Assembly (NCBI GenBank): GCA_963772975.1
Contig: CAVYZH010000002.1
Coordinates: 186,001 to 250,000, forward strand
Source of the DNA: AC-32 sp963772975
Lineage (GTDB): Bacteria > Actinomycetota > Thermoleophilia > Gaiellales > Gaiellaceae
DNA length: 64,000 bases
Reading direction: 5' to 3'
Positions 27,446 through 36,011 of the stretch are shown here, piece by piece. The translations under genes were made by a program, and so were the position numbers. The notes beneath the pieces were generated by a model. That model searched no databases and was not told where the DNA came from. It saw only the letters and a program-made list of their open reading frames with translations. The stretch's first letter is position 1; every line of letters starts with the position of its first letter.

Positions 27446-27534
27446 GGCCGCGCCAGCGTACCGAGCAGTTGATTGCCTTGACTCGATTATGGGCAGAGGA
27501 ATAGGAAGCAGCCTCTACGAGGGGAGGAGATCTG

Positions 27535-30500
27535 ATGCGCAGGAAGCTGTTCGTCTTGCTCACGGCGCTGTTCGCCATGCTCACGGTCTCGGCGGCGGCC
27601 CAAGGCACGCACCCGAAGACGCTCACCGTCGGGCAGCGAAGCCAAAGCTGTCCGGACCCCGGATACCTGCGCATCGGCGACGCAATCGAGGACGCCGCAC
27701 CCGGCGACACGATTGCGATCTGCCCGGGCACGTATGCCGAAGGGCCGGGAACGCCCGGCACCTCGGTGTTGACCATTCACAAGGACCTGACGCTTCGCGG
27801 GGCCGGAGCCGACCAAGTCACGATCGAGCCGAGGTCGGTCGGCGAAAAGCGGATCGCCGCCGACAACCCGGACCTGCGCGACGGCCTAGGCGTGATCGTC
27901 GCCGTGATCGGCGGCAAGAACAACCCGGTCACGGTGAACATCTCGGGCGTCACGGTCGACGCGAACGGCGTCGCCGCGACCGCGGGCATCGTCTACATCG
28001 ATTCAGATGGCTCGATCTCCCGCTCGCACGTGACCGGGCTGGTCACCGACGAGGGCAAGAACGGCTACACGGTCCCGGGCGGCTTCCGCAACGGGCCGTT
28101 CGGCATCGGGATCGCCGACGTCACGCGCGTCAAGCCGAACCCAGGCAACCGGCCGCCGATTCCGCCGCGGACCCTGTCGATCGACCATACGCGCGTCGAC
28201 CACTACAACTCGGTCGGGATCCTGATCGACGGCGCGACCGGCGACTACTCGCCGAGCCAGACCTCGCCGCTGACGGCGTCCGGCGTCCCGAACCGCGGCG
28301 TTCTCATCGCCGACGTGATCGCCGGGCGCAACTCGTGCCACCACTACAACGACTTCACCGCGGGCGGCCAGACCGATCCCGATCTCGGCAGGCTGATCGT
28401 CGGCGACTGCCAGCCGTCGGGCAGCGGCGCAACGGGCGTCCGCCCGCCGCTGCCGCTGTACGTCGGGCCGGACTTCGGCCAGGACGGCGTGCGGGTCACC
28501 GCCGGTGCCTCGATTCAGATCACGGGCACCACGATCTCCTCGAACTTCGTGCACGGCGCGAACGCGCCGATCGGCAGCGTCCTCGCGCCCACCCCGAACA
28601 ACAACCCGTTCGCGCTCGGCAACCACGCCGAGAACAACCAGAACCTGCGCCTCGGTGCGGGCGTCCGCCTCGTCGGCGCGGCGGCCTCGTCGGTGACGCA
28701 GAGCAACGTGACCGACAACGCGTTCGGCGTCCTCAACACGACGCCCAACGGGCTTGCCAACAACACGGCGACGCCAGTCGCCGCACAGAACGACTACTGG
28801 GGGCTCCGCGTCGGCTCCAGCGCGGCGCCGATCCCGCTGCCGACACCGGGCCCGGCGGTGTGGCCGAACACGTCGACCCCTGGCAGCACGTTCAACCCAC
28901 CGATCCCGGAGAACCCGGTGAACGGCTCTCCGGTGGCGGACGCGAGCTGTCCGGCGGGCATCATGGACTCGGACTCGGTCACGTTCTGCCCGTATCGCGC
29001 CAGCACGCAGTCGGATACGGTCGGCGGCGAGTGGCCGATCCCGGAGGCGCCGATCGCACCGGCCGACCCGCCCAACTGCACTACGGGCGCAGTCCAGCTC
29101 GACCCAAACATCCCGACCTACAACTCGTTCTTCGGGACCGTGCTCGGCGGCCCGAACGCCGGTGACGGCCTCTCGGGTGCGACTCCGTCCGCGAAGAAGA
29201 CCGCGCAGCTGTCGGCGTACATGCAGGCGGTCGCTGACGCCGTGAACGCGAACCCGGGCACCACCGGGCAGCGGGTCGCGGTCAAGCTCTACCAGTCGGG
29301 CACGAGCGTCCTGGGCGTGCCGTTCTACGTGATGGTCGTAGGGACGCCCGACAACATCGCCAACCTCGACGCGGGTCGCAACGACGCCGCGTTCTGGCGC
29401 GGCGTGATCGATGGCACGACGTCGCAGACCGCCGCGCTCGCCGCGGTCGACACGCGGCCTGCCTTCGGCTGGATCACCGGCACCCCGCACGGCAACGAGC
29501 CGGCGGGCGGCGAGGGCTCAACGAAGGAGCTCTACGAGCTTGTCGCGCGGACGGACTGCGCCAACTCGCAGCGGCTCGGCAACCTCGACGTGTTCATCCA
29601 GCCGGTCACGGCGCCCGACGACCGCGACCACAACGTCCGCACGCTGGCGTGGGCCCTGGACCCGAACCGGGACCGCGGCGTGGTGGCGATGCCGGAGAAC
29701 CGCGCGCTGCTGACTTCCACCGCGACGTACCCGGGGCTCTTCTTCATCGACGCGCACCAGCAGTCGTCGGGCTACTTCTTCCCGCCCAACGAGGACGCGG
29801 CGCTGAACGAGATCTCGCACTTCGCGCTCGACCTGATCGACGACGTGATCGGGCCGGGCATCCAGCAGTCGTTCAATGATCAGAGCGGCCAGTACCGCAA
29901 CTACAACACCTACGACCTGTTCGTCCCCGAGTACGGCGACACGGTACCCGCGCTAATCATGGGCAGCGCCGGCATGACGTACGAGAAGGGCACGAACGAG
30001 AGCTACGGCAAGCAGGTCTACGACCACTACCTCGCCATGGATACGACCGTGAACGAGGTTGCGTCGCGCAAGGCGGATCTGCTGCAGAAGTGGATCGCGC
30101 AGTGGCCGGAGGCCGTCCAGCAGGGCCAGGACTGCAAGCAGCAGGGCAACTCGCAGGTCAGCCCGGTGGCAATCGACGTCCTCGACGGTGTCGGGTCGAC
30201 GATGGACCAGGACCCGAACACGCCCGTCTGCGGATTCTTCTTCCTGCCAAACGCACATTCGGGCGATGTGGCCACCACGCTGAAAGACCTCCAATCCGTT
30301 CGCGTCCAGGTCTACAAGCTGAACTCGGCCGTGACCGTTGCGGGCGTGCACCGGTTCGGCAACTTCAACCAGAACGCGCCCGGCCTGCCGGCGCCGCCCA
30401 CGTGCACGTCGACGGAGATGCCGCCGGTGTGCCCGGCACCGCCTGTCGCGTCGCCATCGCCGGCGCTCACCGATGCGATGACGCTCCCGGCGGGGACCCT

Positions 30501-31797
30501 CTACGTCCCGCTGAACCAGGGCAACAAGCACTGGATCCAGGCGGTGCTCGGGGAGAACCCGTACCTGCCGTTCCCGTACTTCTACGACCAGACCACGTGG
30601 TCGTACTCGCTGCTGCGGGGCTTCAGCGGCGACGGGTTCCTCACCCAGCAGCTGCCCGCCGGGACGTCGCTGAGCCTCGTGGCCGACCCGAGCGCGACGA
30701 CGCCGGCCCCCGCGGGGCCGCCGGTGTACGCGTTCAACACGGACTCGATGTCGGGCCTCTCGATGGCCAGCCAGCTCCTCGGCCAGGGAGCGACGGTCTA
30801 CCGCGGCGCCGCGGCCTTCGACTCGGTCGGCACGCACTTCACGACCGGGGCCGCGCTCGTCGACGGAACGTCGATCCCGCTCGCGACACTGAACGCGGAC
30901 TCCGCGCAGTGGGGCACCCCTGTCTACGGGCTCGGCTCGTACCCGGTGAGCCGCTACGCGCTCCGGCTCCCGAAGATCGGGATCTACACGGGCGGCACGA
31001 CGGCGCCGACGAACCCGACCTTCCACGGGACCGGCGACGGGCAGTGCACCTCGACGAGCTACTGCGAGGCGTTGTTCGACCTGAGCGTGAAGGAGAAGAT
31101 CCCGGTCTCCCAGCTCGGGCAGATCACCTCCACCGACCTCGCCAACGGCGTGCTGGTCAGCCAGGGCTACACAGCGTTCGTGAACCCGGGCTCGACGATC
31201 GCGGCTGGCGCCGGAGCGACGGCGCTGCAGAACTTCGTCAACGCCGGCGGCACCTACATCGGCTCCGTGGCGGGCGGCACGACGAGCGCCCGCAACGCGG
31301 GGATCACGCTGCTCAACACGTCGGCCATCAGCGGGCTCAGCACCCCGGGCTCGACGTTCGACGGCGTGTTCTCGACGGCGACCCCGGCCGGCTGGGGCTT
31401 CGACACCGGCGGCTGGATCTACCGCTCCGCCAGCGGCGACCCGACGTTCAACCCGGCGACGATGGTCGGCAACGGGACGACGATCCCGAGCCCGACCGCA
31501 GTCGTGACCTACGGGCCCTCGGGGGACTGCGGCGGGCCGGTCTTCGACATCTCGACCACGCAGCGTGGCTACAGCAACTGCTACGGCTACCAGGTCAACG
31601 CGAACAACACGCTGCCGGCGGCGAACACGAGCCTCCCGCTTCCCGGGCGGCCGGCGGTGGTCGACCAGCCGTTCGGCGCGGGCCACGCGATCCTGATCGG
31701 GTTCAACCCGTGGTACCGCATGTGGACGATGCAGGAGGAGCGGCTCGTCCTCAACGGCGTGCTCTACCCGGCCGGCCCGGCGATCCCGGCCTCGTAA
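27535..31797 (+). CDS. Secreted beta-helix / M14 zinc carboxypeptidase fusion
   Basis: A 1,420-residue exported protein from ATG 27535 behind GGGGAGGAG. Signal peptide to ~residue 22. Residues ~28-440 form a right-handed beta-helix (pectate-lyase-like), opening with AIEDAAPGDTIAICPGTY. Residues ~600-860 resemble an M14 carboxypeptidase: zinc ligands in TGTPHGNEP (HxxE) and FIDAHQQSSG (third His), and a candidate catalytic Glu in GMTYEKGTN. The remaining ~500 residues include an amidotransferase-like fold (KIGIYTGG; GAGATALQNFVNAGGTYIG; GHAILIGFNPWYR). The protein probably binds an extracellular polymer through the helix and trims peptides. Flanked by tRNA-Ser upstream and a strong terminator downstream. 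Confidence 0.82.
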   Translation: MRRKLFVLLTALFAMLTVSAAAQGTHPKTLTVGQRSQSCPDPGYLRIGDAIEDAAPGDTIAICPGTYAEGPGTPGTSVLTIHKDLTLRGAGADQVTIEPRSVGEKRIAADNPDLRDGLGVIVAVIGGKNNPVTVNISGVTVDANGVAATAGIVYIDSDGSISRSHVTGLVTDEGKNGYTVPGGFRNGPFGIGIADVTRVKPNPGNRPPIPPRTLSIDHTRVDHYNSVGILIDGATGDYSPSQTSPLTASGVPNRGVLIADVIAGRNSCHHYNDFTAGGQTDPDLGRLIVGDCQPSGSGATGVRPPLPLYVGPDFGQDGVRVTAGASIQITGTTISSNFVHGANAPIGSVLAPTPNNNPFALGNHAENNQNLRLGAGVRLVGAAASSVTQSNVTDNAFGVLNTTPNGLANNTATPVAAQNDYWGLRVGSSAAPIPLPTPGPAVWPNTSTPGSTFNPPIPENPVNGSPVADASCPAGIMDSDSVTFCPYRASTQSDTVGGEWPIPEAPIAPADPPNCTTGAVQLDPNIPTYNSFFGTVLGGPNAGDGLSGATPSAKKTAQLSAYMQAVADAVNANPGTTGQRVAVKLYQSGTSVLGVPFYVMVVGTPDNIANLDAGRNDAAFWRGVIDGTTSQTAALAAVDTRPAFGWITGTPHGNEPAGGEGSTKELYELVARTDCANSQRLGNLDVFIQPVTAPDDRDHNVRTLAWALDPNRDRGVVAMPENRALLTSTATYPGLFFIDAHQQSSGYFFPPNEDAALNEISHFALDLIDDVIGPGIQQSFNDQSGQYRNYNTYDLFVPEYGDTVPALIMGSAGMTYEKGTNESYGKQVYDHYLAMDTTVNEVASRKADLLQKWIAQWPEAVQQGQDCKQQGNSQVSPVAIDVLDGVGSTMDQDPNTPVCGFFFLPNAHSGDVATTLKDLQSVRVQVYKLNSAVTVAGVHRFGNFNQNAPGLPAPPTCTSTEMPPVCPAPPVASPSPALTDAMTLPAGTLYVPLNQGNKHWIQAVLGENPYLPFPYFYDQTTWSYSLLRGFSGDGFLTQQLPAGTSLSLVADPSATTPAPAGPPVYAFNTDSMSGLSMASQLLGQGATVYRGAAAFDSVGTHFTTGAALVDGTSIPLATLNADSAQWGTPVYGLGSYPVSRYALRLPKIGIYTGGTTAPTNPTFHGTGDGQCTSTSYCEALFDLSVKEKIPVSQLGQITSTDLANGVLVSQGYTAFVNPGSTIAAGAGATALQNFVNAGGTYIGSVAGGTTSARNAGITLLNTSAISGLSTPGSTFDGVFSTATPAGWGFDTGGWIYRSASGDPTFNPATMVGNGTTIPSPTAVVTYGPSGDCGGPVFDISTTQRGYSNCYGYQVNANNTLPAANTSLPLPGRPAVVDQPFGAGHAILIGFNPWYRMWTMQEERLVLNGVLYPAGPAIPAS

Positions 31798-31805
31798 GGG
31801 AACGA

Positions 31806-31835
31806 GGGGCGCCTCCCCGCGCGGGGAGGCGCCCC
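31806..31835. terminator. Strong bidirectional terminator hairpin
   Basis: GGGGCGCCTCCCC and GGGGAGGCGCCCC form a perfect 13-bp stem with a GCGC loop between convergent genes, nine bases after the stop at 31797. Confidence 0.85.
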
Positions 31836-31843
31836 GTTCGTCT

Positions 31844-32128
31844 CTACATCGTCTCCCGCATCGCGACGTCGTACCGCGTGACCGAGCTGCGCTGGCCCGG
31901 GGTGTCGCCGGCCGGCATCGCGCTCAGGATCTCGTCGCCCTGCTGGTAGTCGCCCTCGCTGTCGAAGGTCAGGATCACCATGGCCCTCTCGGCCTCTGGG
32001 TCGTGGAGCACGATGATCTCCTTCGCCTTCAAGCCTTCGGGCGGCTCGCCGCCCTCCATCTCGCTTTGCATCTGGGCCAGCCGGTCCTTGCTGACACCGT
32101 CGAACATCACTACGCGTGCGAGGGCCAC
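31844..32128 (-). CDS. Small conserved protein, dimeric alpha-beta barrel-like
   Basis: A 94-residue protein from GTG 32128 preceded by AAGGAGG at ideal spacing. The text (ARVVMFDGVSKDRLAQM, KEIIVLHDPEAERAMVILTF, DEILSAMP) has the beta-alpha-beta pattern of small ABM/EthD-like ferredoxin-fold proteins, which often dimerise. Specific function unknown. It ends against the terminator shared with the upstream convergent gene. Confidence 0.75.
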   Translation of the reverse strand: MALARVVMFDGVSKDRLAQMQSEMEGGEPPEGLKAKEIIVLHDPEAERAMVILTFDSEGDYQQGDEILSAMPAGDTPGQRSSVTRYDVAMRETM

Positions 32129-32318
32129 GGGAGCCTCCTTGTCGGGTGAGGCAACCCTACCCGGAAGCGAACGGTGAATCTCGCTCAGAATCAGGATCGC
32201 GCAGAAACCTCAGCACGAGGGATCGGCCTCTCCTCGAATCCGAACGATGACGTCAGCAGCGTGAGTCAAAGACGGCGCGCGCCGCAGTGCCGAGACTCGC
32301 GGAAGCGAGGTGAATCAA

Positions 32319-32507
32319 ATGCTGAAGCTGTTTATCTTCGCGCAGGTCGCCGCAGACTCGTTGCGCAGGCGCGAGGAAGGGCAGACGATGGCGGAGTACG
32401 GGATCGTCCTCGCCGTGATCACGATCGCCGTGATCGGTGCGATCACCCTGCTCGCCGACAACGTTCGCGGCGCGCTCGAGAACGTCGCCGGAATCCTCCC
32501 CGGGTAG
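32319..32507 (+). CDS. Flp/type IVb pilin
   Basis: A 62-residue pilin. ATG 32319 is chosen because GAGGTGA sits six bases upstream, rather than the in-frame GTG 32310. The prepilin cleavage region EEGQTMAEYGIVLAVITIAV is diagnostic: TadV-type peptidase cuts before the hydrophobic stretch. The pilin forms the thin Tad/Flp adhesion pilus. No other tad genes are in the window, so this is an orphan. A 14-bp terminator hairpin follows. Confidence 0.9.
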   Translation: MLKLFIFAQVAADSLRRREEGQTMAEYGIVLAVITIAVIGAITLLADNVRGALENVAGILPG

Positions 32508-32542
32508 CCACAGACCCGCCGACCCCCTGTCTTGCCGGTAAA

Positions 32543-32580
32543 CGCCGGAACCCGCCTTTCATGAACGGCGGGTTCCGGCG
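32543..32580 (+). terminator. Terminator of the pilin gene
   Basis: CGCCGGAACCCGCC and GGCGGGTTCCGGCG form a perfect 14-bp stem around a 10-base loop, 36 bases after the pilin stop. No clear U-tract. Confidence 0.8.
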
Positions 32581-32611
32581 ACCTTCAACGCTAGCCTCGG
32601 GGGCGAGTGCG

Positions 32612-32731
32612 TAGACTTCCTGTAAGCCCGGTGCTGCGGAGGTGAGGGGCACGCCCTCAAGTCCCAGCATGCCGCCACGGGCCGACCCTGAGCCCCCTCC
32701 CGGCCCTGGCGTGCTGCCTCCGCCACCGGGC
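32612..32731 (+). ncRNA. Structured RNA-like element, copy 1 (three-way junction)
   Basis: Stems that can form: P1 32626-32633 with 32724-32731 (8 bp perfect); P2 32636-32642 with 32717-32723 (7 bp, two-base CT bulge before it); P3 hairpin 32643-32648 with 32654-32659 (6 bp); P4 32665-32673 with 32708-32716 (9 bp including one G-U); P5 32679-32683 with 32702-32706. P2 and P4 stack without a gap on the 3' side. A second copy lies at 61144-61265 with the same stems except P3. The copies differ by one base between P1 ends, so a conserved reading frame is unlikely. No known riboswitch, SRP or RNase P motif seen. Strand is inferred. Confidence 0.5.
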
Positions 32732-32806
32732 GCCTTGATCGGGTTCGTGGACTCCATCACGCCTGGCTTGCCAACAAGCTCGTGAGCTGCCGTGACGAAC
32801 GAGCCA

Positions 32807-33136
32807 CTAGGCCCCGTAAAGGGCCGGGTCGCGCTGCGGCTCTCGAATAGCGGCGGCGTCGCGCCGAAAGCGAAGCTCGTACCACTCGGTACCCGGGGCG
32901 CGCCGCATACGCGTCCACCCCGCGGCCAGGAGATCGTCTCGGAGCGCCGCCAGTGCAGCGCGAGCGCTCAGGTCGGCCTCCAGCGGCTCGCTTCCTTCCC
33001 ACGGAAAATGCCAGGTCCGGAAGGAGGGTGAGAAACGAGGCTCATCGCTATTCCCTGGCTCTCGGACATAGAACTGCGCTGTCACGTAGCCACGCCAGAG
33101 GGCGATCGAGCAGTGTTGTTGCGGCCTTTTGGTCAC
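32807..33136 (-). CDS. Small conserved hypothetical protein
   Basis: About 109 residues from GTG 33136; ATG 33175 in frame is an alternative. The text has normal protein character: IALWRGYVTAQFYVREPG, then a helix ALAALRDDLLAAGWTRM and a C-terminal strand TEWYELRFRRD. I associate this pattern with short hypothetical proteins of high-GC actinobacteria. Upstream sequence in the longer open frame does not look coding. Function unknown. Confidence 0.5.
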   Translation of the reverse strand: MTKRPQQHCSIALWRGYVTAQFYVREPGNSDEPRFSPSFRTWHFPWEGSEPLEADLSARAALAALRDDLLAAGWTRMRRAPGTEWYELRFRRDAAAIREPQRDPALYGA

Positions 33137-33448
33137 GACCTCGCTGGAACGGATCAAGACGCCCGAGCGCCGCATCCCGGAAGGCTTGTAACCGGTATAT
33201 CCCGTCGAGCTGCTGGAGCCAACATGATGGCGACTCAGGCGCGAGGAGGCAAGCGCAAGAATCCCATGCCGACCGTGATCGTGGTCGAAGGCGCGCAGGC
33301 TAAGGCACTGCGCGCATCCATCAGAGCGGGAGCCGGGCGGACCCACTCTCCCCCAGGTGGCCAGACCGCCCGGCTCACCTGTCCATGCAGATCCCACAGC
33401 CGCGGCAGATCCTGCGTCGAGCGTGCCGCACGAGCCATTGAATCGCCG
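33137..33448. other. Spacer without recognisable gene
   Basis: About 310 bases with open frames in several phases but no ribosome binding site, family motif or repeat that I can support. It lies between a hypothetical gene and the excisionase-like remnant, so it may be leftover DNA of the same lost element. Confidence 0.35.
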
Positions 33449-33652
33449 CTATTTGCGACGTTGTTGGACTCGGCGCTCGTAGCGATCGACGCTAAGTAGT
33501 ACGGTCGAATAGTGGCGTCCGGGGCGACGATGCGGACGGCAGGAAGATCGCCGACGACCTTCTCCCCTCTCCCCTGGAGGAGTACCGCTCCTCCGCAGTA
33601 GGTCGACGTGCCTCGGGCGCTTACTTCTCTCTCCTGGGCGTTCGGCGATCAC
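33449..33652 (-). CDS. Short hypothetical ORF coupled to the excisionase-like tail
   Basis: A 67-residue Arg-rich frame whose GTG at 33652 overlaps the TGA of the upstream fragment (GTGA). In integrative elements the gene after xis is normally the integrase, but this short product shows no recombinase domain. It may be the degraded start of one. Low confidence that it is expressed. Confidence 0.25.
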   Translation of the reverse strand: MIAERPGERSKRPRHVDLLRRSGTPPGERGEGRRRSSCRPHRRPGRHYSTVLLSVDRYERRVQQRRK

Positions 33653-33780
33653 GGCGCCTCCTCAAAGACTCGGGCTGCATTCGAGTCGAGCCAGCGGTGA
33701 AGCTCGCTGACCGGAACGAGCCGGAGACGGCCGGCGCGCACGATCCTGTGCTCGGGCTGCTCTTCATCCGCCGAACCGGC
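33649..33780 (-). pseudogene. Excisionase/HTH-domain C-terminal fragment
   Basis: Minus-strand text HRIVRAGRLRLVPVSELHRW continues LDSNAARVFEEAP and stops at 33649-33651. The pattern R(x)GR-R-LVPV-EL-RWL is the end of the MerR-like helix-turn-helix found in actinobacterial excisionases. The N-terminal half of the domain is missing; the open text stops before the glycosyltransferase 3' end at 33793. It suggests another element remnant. Confidence 0.45.
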
Positions 33781-33792
33781 AGGAAAGTGCGC

Positions 33793-34929
33793 CTACGACC
33801 GCCCGGAAGGGTAAGTCATCACGCGTCGAACGACCCGTAGAACTTCGCGGCGGCGATACCCGAACCCGTACCGCCCCACGTGCCGCCGGCGCCTCGCCAG
33901 CCCGAAGTACGTCAGTGCGCCGAAGACCGGCATCACGAGCACCTGGGCGAGCGCATAGAAGGGGAAGACGACCATCCACGGTGAGACAACTTGGAGGTTC
34001 GACGTCACCGTGACGAAGAGGTAGGCGCAGTAGACGTAGGGCAGGCTCGAGACGACCGCGCCCGGGCTCAGCATCGTCCACCACTTCACATACCACGTCA
34101 CCCAGATCGCGATGAGGTAATAGCTGGTCAGCACCGGCAGGTGGAGCAAGTTCCGGTCGATGTTGATCCACCAGTGGCGAAACGCGCCCGCCCACCAGAG
34201 CCTCCGCTGCCGGAAGAGTGCCCGCCAGCTTTCCGGCGCGTCGGTGTACACGACCATGTCGAGATGGCGGATGCGCATGCGAAGGGCGAGCGCCGTCCGG
34301 CCCGTTTCGATGTCCTCGCCCGGTGTCCAGCAGGAGTGCCGCGCCATGATCTCGCGCAGCGCCTCGGTGCGTGCGAGGAAGCACGCGCCCGAGGTCAGCC
34401 ACGGACGGAAGTGGCGGCTGAGCATAGCCATCCGGTATTCGAGTGCCTGCAGCTTGGTGACGACGTTCGTCCGGTTCCCGACCGCACACTTGATCGAGCA
34501 CAGATCGGCCCCGGCAACGGCTGCCGCAGCGACTGCGGCGGCAGCATCGTCTCCGATGTCGGTGTCAGCGTCGAGGCGGAACGTATACGTCGTGTCGACG
34601 GCGGGCAGTGCGGCCGCCACGAGCACTGCGGGGTTTGGATCCTCCACGACGAGACGCTCGACGGTCCATCCGTGTGCTTCGAGCTCGTCCGCGAACGCCG
34701 CCATCGCCGGCGAGCTGATCTCCATCGCGACGAGAATCTTGTGGCGATAGCGGAGAAGTCGCTCGGCCTCGAAATAGCGCGGATGCCCGAAAACCGGCAC
34801 CACGATCGTGAAGTCTTGCGACTTCGCACGGTCGGGTTTGATTGTCCGCCCTCCGCTCCAAGAGCGCAGGTTCTGAAAATCGAACGCGACGAGGAAGATC
34901 GCGAGCGCGAGCGGGAGATACGAAGACAC
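33793..34929 (-). CDS. Membrane family 2 glycosyltransferase
   Basis: A 378-residue GT2 enzyme from GTG 34929. One N-terminal helix precedes the GT-A domain (FTIVVPVFGHPRYFEAE, RLDADTDIGDD with the D-x-D, CWTPGEDIETGR with the ED catalytic motif, and RQRRLWWAGAF equivalent to Q/RxxRW). Three or four C-terminal helices follow. This layout matches processive chitin/hyaluronan/cellulose synthase-like enzymes that make and export beta-linked polysaccharide. It follows directly on a 65-residue small protein gene (stop and start adjacent), probably one transcript. Confidence 0.85.
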   Translation of the reverse strand: MSSYLPLALAIFLVAFDFQNLRSWSGGRTIKPDRAKSQDFTIVVPVFGHPRYFEAERLLRYRHKILVAMEISSPAMAAFADELEAHGWTVERLVVEDPNPAVLVAAALPAVDTTYTFRLDADTDIGDDAAAAVAAAAVAGADLCSIKCAVGNRTNVVTKLQALEYRMAMLSRHFRPWLTSGACFLARTEALREIMARHSCWTPGEDIETGRTALALRMRIRHLDMVVYTDAPESWRALFRQRRLWWAGAFRHWWINIDRNLLHLPVLTSYYLIAIWVTWYVKWWTMLSPGAVVSSLPYVYCAYLFVTVTSNLQVVSPWMVVFPFYALAQVLVMPVFGALTYFGLARRRRHVGRYGFGYRRREVLRVVRRVMTYPSGRS

Positions 34930-35127
34930 TTACGGGTTCGGCAGAACGACTTTCTGCGTGATGTGCTTCCGTGCCGGGCAGGGATCGTCCTGCTGGCACT
35001 TCACGATCGTCGTCTCTGTCTTCCTGCCCGTCAGGTGGTCGATCCAATGCTTTCCGTTCCACATCGGCGTGAAAACCAGCGTCACGACGGTGACGACAGT
35101 GAAACCACGTGTAGCGGCACTCTGCAT
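34930..35127 (-). CDS. Small exported protein upstream of the glycosyltransferase
   Basis: A 65-residue protein starting at ATG 35127, with a hydrophobic N-terminal segment (FTVVTVVTLVFTPMW) and a polar tail with two cysteines (KCQQDDPCPARK). Its TAA abuts the glycosyltransferase GTG, indicating translational coupling. It may be an accessory subunit for the polysaccharide synthase; no family recognised. Confidence 0.55.
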   Translation of the reverse strand: MQSAATRGFTVVTVVTLVFTPMWNGKHWIDHLTGRKTETTIVKCQQDDPCPARKHITQKVVLPNP

Positions 35128-35522
35128 TACGGTGCATCCTCCTACTCAGTTGGCGGCGGTCATTCGGTGGGCGAAAGTGGCGGCGTGCCGACCGAATGCG
35201 TCGTCACTGATCGGTGTCCCGAGCGACGGCGCGGATAGCTATTGCGAGGGAATAGCGTCGCTCATACGCGTGCTAATCCTCGTCTGGCGGGGCGGTCAGC
35301 ACCGCAGCACCGACCGCCCCACTGAGTCTCAGCCCGAAGGCGATGCTCAGCGAGAGACAAAAGACCTGACGGCGACAGACCTTGAGCTAGGCGCACGCAA
35401 GCGCACTCGCATGGCGTCTGCTCGGTGCGTCTTTGCCAACTCCCCTTGAAGGGGGAGTGAGCCGTGCCGCTCTCGAGCCGATACGAACGTCAGCGGCTAA
35501 TGCGGCATGGAAGGAGTCCGGT
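35128..35522. other. Intergenic region with a hairpin
   Basis: About 395 bases between divergent units. No gene-like text in any frame that I can support. It should contain promoters for the minus-strand glycosyltransferase unit and for the small gene at 35523. A 7-bp hairpin (35439-35458) lies before the latter. Confidence 0.4.
35439..35458. terminator. Short GC hairpin
   Basis: ACTCCCC and GGGGAGT form a 7-bp stem around a six-base loop. It could be a terminator or part of the leader of the next gene. Confidence 0.35.
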
Positions 35523-35738
35523 GTGACTGCGGCAGAATTTGAGCGATTGTCTGCGGCCGAGGTCGAGTGCTTACTTCGCCGGCGCTTGAACCTTTTCGTG
35601 AACGCGGGCGCGACGCCCTGCGCGGCTCTGGTCTTGGCGGCCCAGGTTGAGATCCCCGAAGAGGAGGCTGTTCGGTTTCTTCAATTCGGGTTCTCGGTCG
35701 ATCTCACGCTCCGGCTCCTCTACGAGCCCGCAGCGTAA
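35523..35738 (+). CDS. Small hypothetical helical protein
   Basis: A 71-residue protein from GTG 35523 with AAGGAG about seven bases upstream; the open frame extends further left but that part lacks a ribosome binding site. The text is helical and leucine-rich (AAEFERLSAAEVECLLRRRL, PEEEAVRFLQFGF, DLTLRLLYEP). Family not recognised. It ends shortly before a degraded tRNA-Ser and gene-fragment zone. Confidence 0.5.
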   Translation: MTAAEFERLSAAEVECLLRRRLNLFVNAGATPCAALVLAAQVEIPEEEAVRFLQFGFSVDLTLRLLYEPAA

Positions 35739-35912
35739 GACTGCGCCGGGGGCCGGTCGCGGGAAGCACCCTTGCGCGGAGGGCGTTCGGCTCGCACACT
35801 CGGCCCCGTTGGTCTTGCGCCCGTTTTGCGCCAGTCGGCGCCAGTGCAAAGCGGTCTCTAGCGGTTACAACCGGTACAGCGAGAGGGCGCTGTGAGCGGC
35901 TCTGGAGACACC

Positions 35913-35936
35913 AAACCCGCCTAGCGAAGCGGGTTT
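35913..35936 (-). terminator. Hairpin downstream of the tRNA-Ser fragment
   Basis: AAACCCGC and GCGGGTTT form an 8-bp stem. On the minus strand it lies just after the tRNA-like 3' end, as the hairpin at 41774-41805 does for the intact gene. Confidence 0.55.
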
Positions 35937-35949
35937 CGGCTTGTCTGAG

Positions 35950-36011
35950 CGGAGGGGGAGGGAGTTGAACCCTCGTCGGACCCAAAGGCCCGAAAGGGTT
36001 TTCCGAGACCG
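35950..36011 (-). tRNA. tRNA-Ser(CGA) 3' fragment (non-functional)
   Basis: About 62 bases match the 3' part of the intact tRNA-Ser(CGA) at 41811-41899, from the anticodon arm to the acceptor 3' strand, with a few changes (an extra base in the anticodon loop, T-loop TTCAACT). Similarity stops at 36011; no D-arm or 5' acceptor strand follows. A tRNA 3' half of this kind is what an integrase attachment site leaves behind. Confidence 0.7.

Noticed and set aside
32612..32731. SRP RNA, 6S RNA, RNase P, tmRNA or a known riboswitch as explanation of the structured repeat
   Set aside because: No GGAAG(C/G)AGC SRP loop, no RNase P P4 motif, no tmRNA tag reading frame and no TPP/cobalamin/SAM/glycine core sequences. 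Two copies are also unusual for these RNAs.
32443..32760. A glycine-rich minus-strand frame covering the RNA repeat
   Set aside because: The second copy of the repeat shifts frame relative to this one, and the frame also runs through the pilin terminator.
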